Assembly (NCBI GenBank): GCA_937906975.1
Contig: CALCUN010000177.1
Span: forward strand, 1 to 7,390
Origin: an uncultured Bacteroidales bacterium
Lineage (GTDB): Bacteria; Bacteroidota; Bacteroidia; Bacteroidales; P3
Direction of reading: 5' to 3'
Length of the DNA stretch: 7,390 bases
Shown here: in pieces, positions 7,123 through 7,390 of the stretch
Layout of the letters: every line of letters begins with the position of its first letter
How positions within the stretch are numbered: the stretch's first letter is position 1
The notes under the pieces: generated by a model
What the model was told of the DNA's origin: nothing
Seen by the model: only the letters and a program-made list of their open reading frames with translations
Databases searched by the model: none
Program-made: the position numbers and the translations under genes

Positions 7123-7148
7123 ATCTCCATTACAAAATGTTCAAATCT
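7088..7148. repeat. Three tandem repeats of ACAAAATGTTCAAATCT, period 22 bp
   Basis: Exact 17-bp copies begin at 7088, 7110 and 7132, separated by five-base spacers ACCAA and CCATT. The first copy and most of the second lie within the 5' end of the ATPase remnant, and the third is upstream of it. The period is not a multiple of three, so gain or loss of a unit would change the reading frame across the array. Confidence 0.93.
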
Positions 7149-7229
7149 AAGATTAGAAAAAAAAGTCTAAGAAAAAATTTAATAATCCTAAGAAAGAAAA
7201 AAATATCTCTAAGAGAAAAAAAATTTTTT
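7147..7229. repeat. Four degenerate CTAAGA/A-tract repeats, period 20-21 bp
   Basis: CTAAG occurs at 7147, 7167, 7188 and 7209, each followed by a run of A's, giving units of 20, 21, 21 and 21 bp. A related CTTAGG follows at 7230. The spacing equals about two helical turns. The array directly follows the 22-bp repeats, sharing CT at 7147-7148. Confidence 0.75.
7155..7174. repeat. 20-bp direct repeat, right copy (left copy at 5996-6015)
   Basis: This is the exact second copy of AGAAAAAAAAGTCTAAGAAA, lying across the first and second CTAAGA units upstream of the ATPase remnant. It suggests that the short sequence between the regulator and the ATPase came from, or gave rise to, this array. Confidence 0.75.
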
Positions 7230-7241
7230 CTTAGGATTATT
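7181..7241 (-). terminator. 15-bp perfect inverted repeat, probable terminator of the leftward gene at the right edge
   Basis: AATAATCCTAAGAAA (7181-7195) is exactly complementary to TTTCTTAGGATTATT (7227-7241), with a 31-base A-rich loop. On the minus strand the stem starts at the TAA stop of the gene at 7237-7390 and is followed by TTAAATTTTTT, as expected for transcription termination. The loop is long for a standard intrinsic terminator and the arms are A/T-rich, so a protein-binding palindrome is an alternative. Confidence 0.6.
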
Positions 7242-7390
7242 TTTTTGAGGTTAAGGACTGTATTACGCTATTAAATTTTGCTTTGTTTTTCTCCAAAGAG
7301 GCATAGTCTTCTACAAAGGTTTTGTTTTTCAAAAGGACTTCTTTTTTGTCCAATTCCAAGACTTGCTCCAAGTAATCTGCCTTTTCTATT
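7237..7390 (-). CDS. Unidentified protein, last 50 codons (5' end beyond the window)
   Basis: On the minus strand the frame is open from the window edge to a TAA at 7237-7239. It gives about 50 residues, with segments such as DYLEQVLELDKKEVLLKN and TFVEDYASLEKNKAKF. The composition is rich in Lys, Glu and Leu with heptad-like spacing, so a coiled-coil or helical C-terminus is likely. No family can be named from this fragment. Supporting it as a real gene are the absence of stops, ordinary amino-acid composition, and a hairpin that begins at its stop codon. It points the same way as the ATPase remnant. Confidence 0.6.
   Translation of the reverse strand, partial: IEKADYLEQVLELDKKEVLLKNKTFVEDYASLEKNKAKFNSVIQSLTSKK

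Noticed and set aside
7088..7148. CRISPR array
   Set aside because: The spacers are only five bases, the units 17 bases, and no cas gene is present, so these are simple tandem repeats.
7143..7236. Remnant of the missing Walker A coding part upstream of the ATPase
   Set aside because: Reading the minus strand here gives A/T-rich repeats with frequent stops and no GxxxxGK[TS]-like motif.

Overview
The window is low-GC DNA from a member of the Bacteroidota, most likely a Bacteroidales-type anaerobe. The main evidence is promoters of the Bacteroidota form TAnnTTTG, found just upstream of most transcription units, together with mostly Shine-Dalgarno-free, A/T-rich leaders. The protein families agree with this: a bacteroidal SLT/MltD-like transglycosylase, an AAA_14/DUF4143 ATPase and a hemerythrin/LuxR regulator. 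The assignment rests on recognition from memory, not on a database search.

Left part (1-3742, minus strand). A leftward cluster reads: exported helical-repeat protein of unknown function (1634-3742), then an NA37/YejK-type nucleoid-associated protein (588-1631), then enolase (eno, 5' part only, 1-515). The first two are separated by 2 nt and are almost certainly one operon. The ribosome binding site of the second lies in the last codons of the first. Enolase has its own candidate promoter and Shine-Dalgarno.

Middle (3743-5051). A compact divergent promoter region separates the exported protein from a rightward membrane-anchored lytic transglycosylase (3831-4826). This is followed by a bidirectional hairpin terminator and a leftward tRNA-Phe gene with a well-formed promoter. 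The tRNA precursor has two oddities: its 5' leader copies one arm of its terminator, and its T-stem has a C-U mismatch.

Right part (5052-7390). A rightward one-component regulator carries a complete hemerythrin-type di-iron ligand set, laid out as in the RIC/YtfE iron-centre repair proteins, followed by a LuxR-type DNA-binding domain. This is the most interesting gene here: probably a nitric-oxide, oxygen or redox sensor that acts directly on transcription. Convergent with it is an AAA_14/DUF4143 ATPase lacking its whole Walker A end. It is cut off at an array of three 17-bp repeats with a 22-bp period, followed by four CTAAGA/A-tract repeats with a 20-21-bp period. A 20-bp direct repeat flanks the truncated gene. 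The window ends in the last 50 codons of an unidentified leftward gene.

No insertion sequence, integrase, CRISPR array or rRNA was found. No multi-gene defence or secretion system is visible; the unusual material is the di-iron regulator and the repeat-bounded ATPase remnant.
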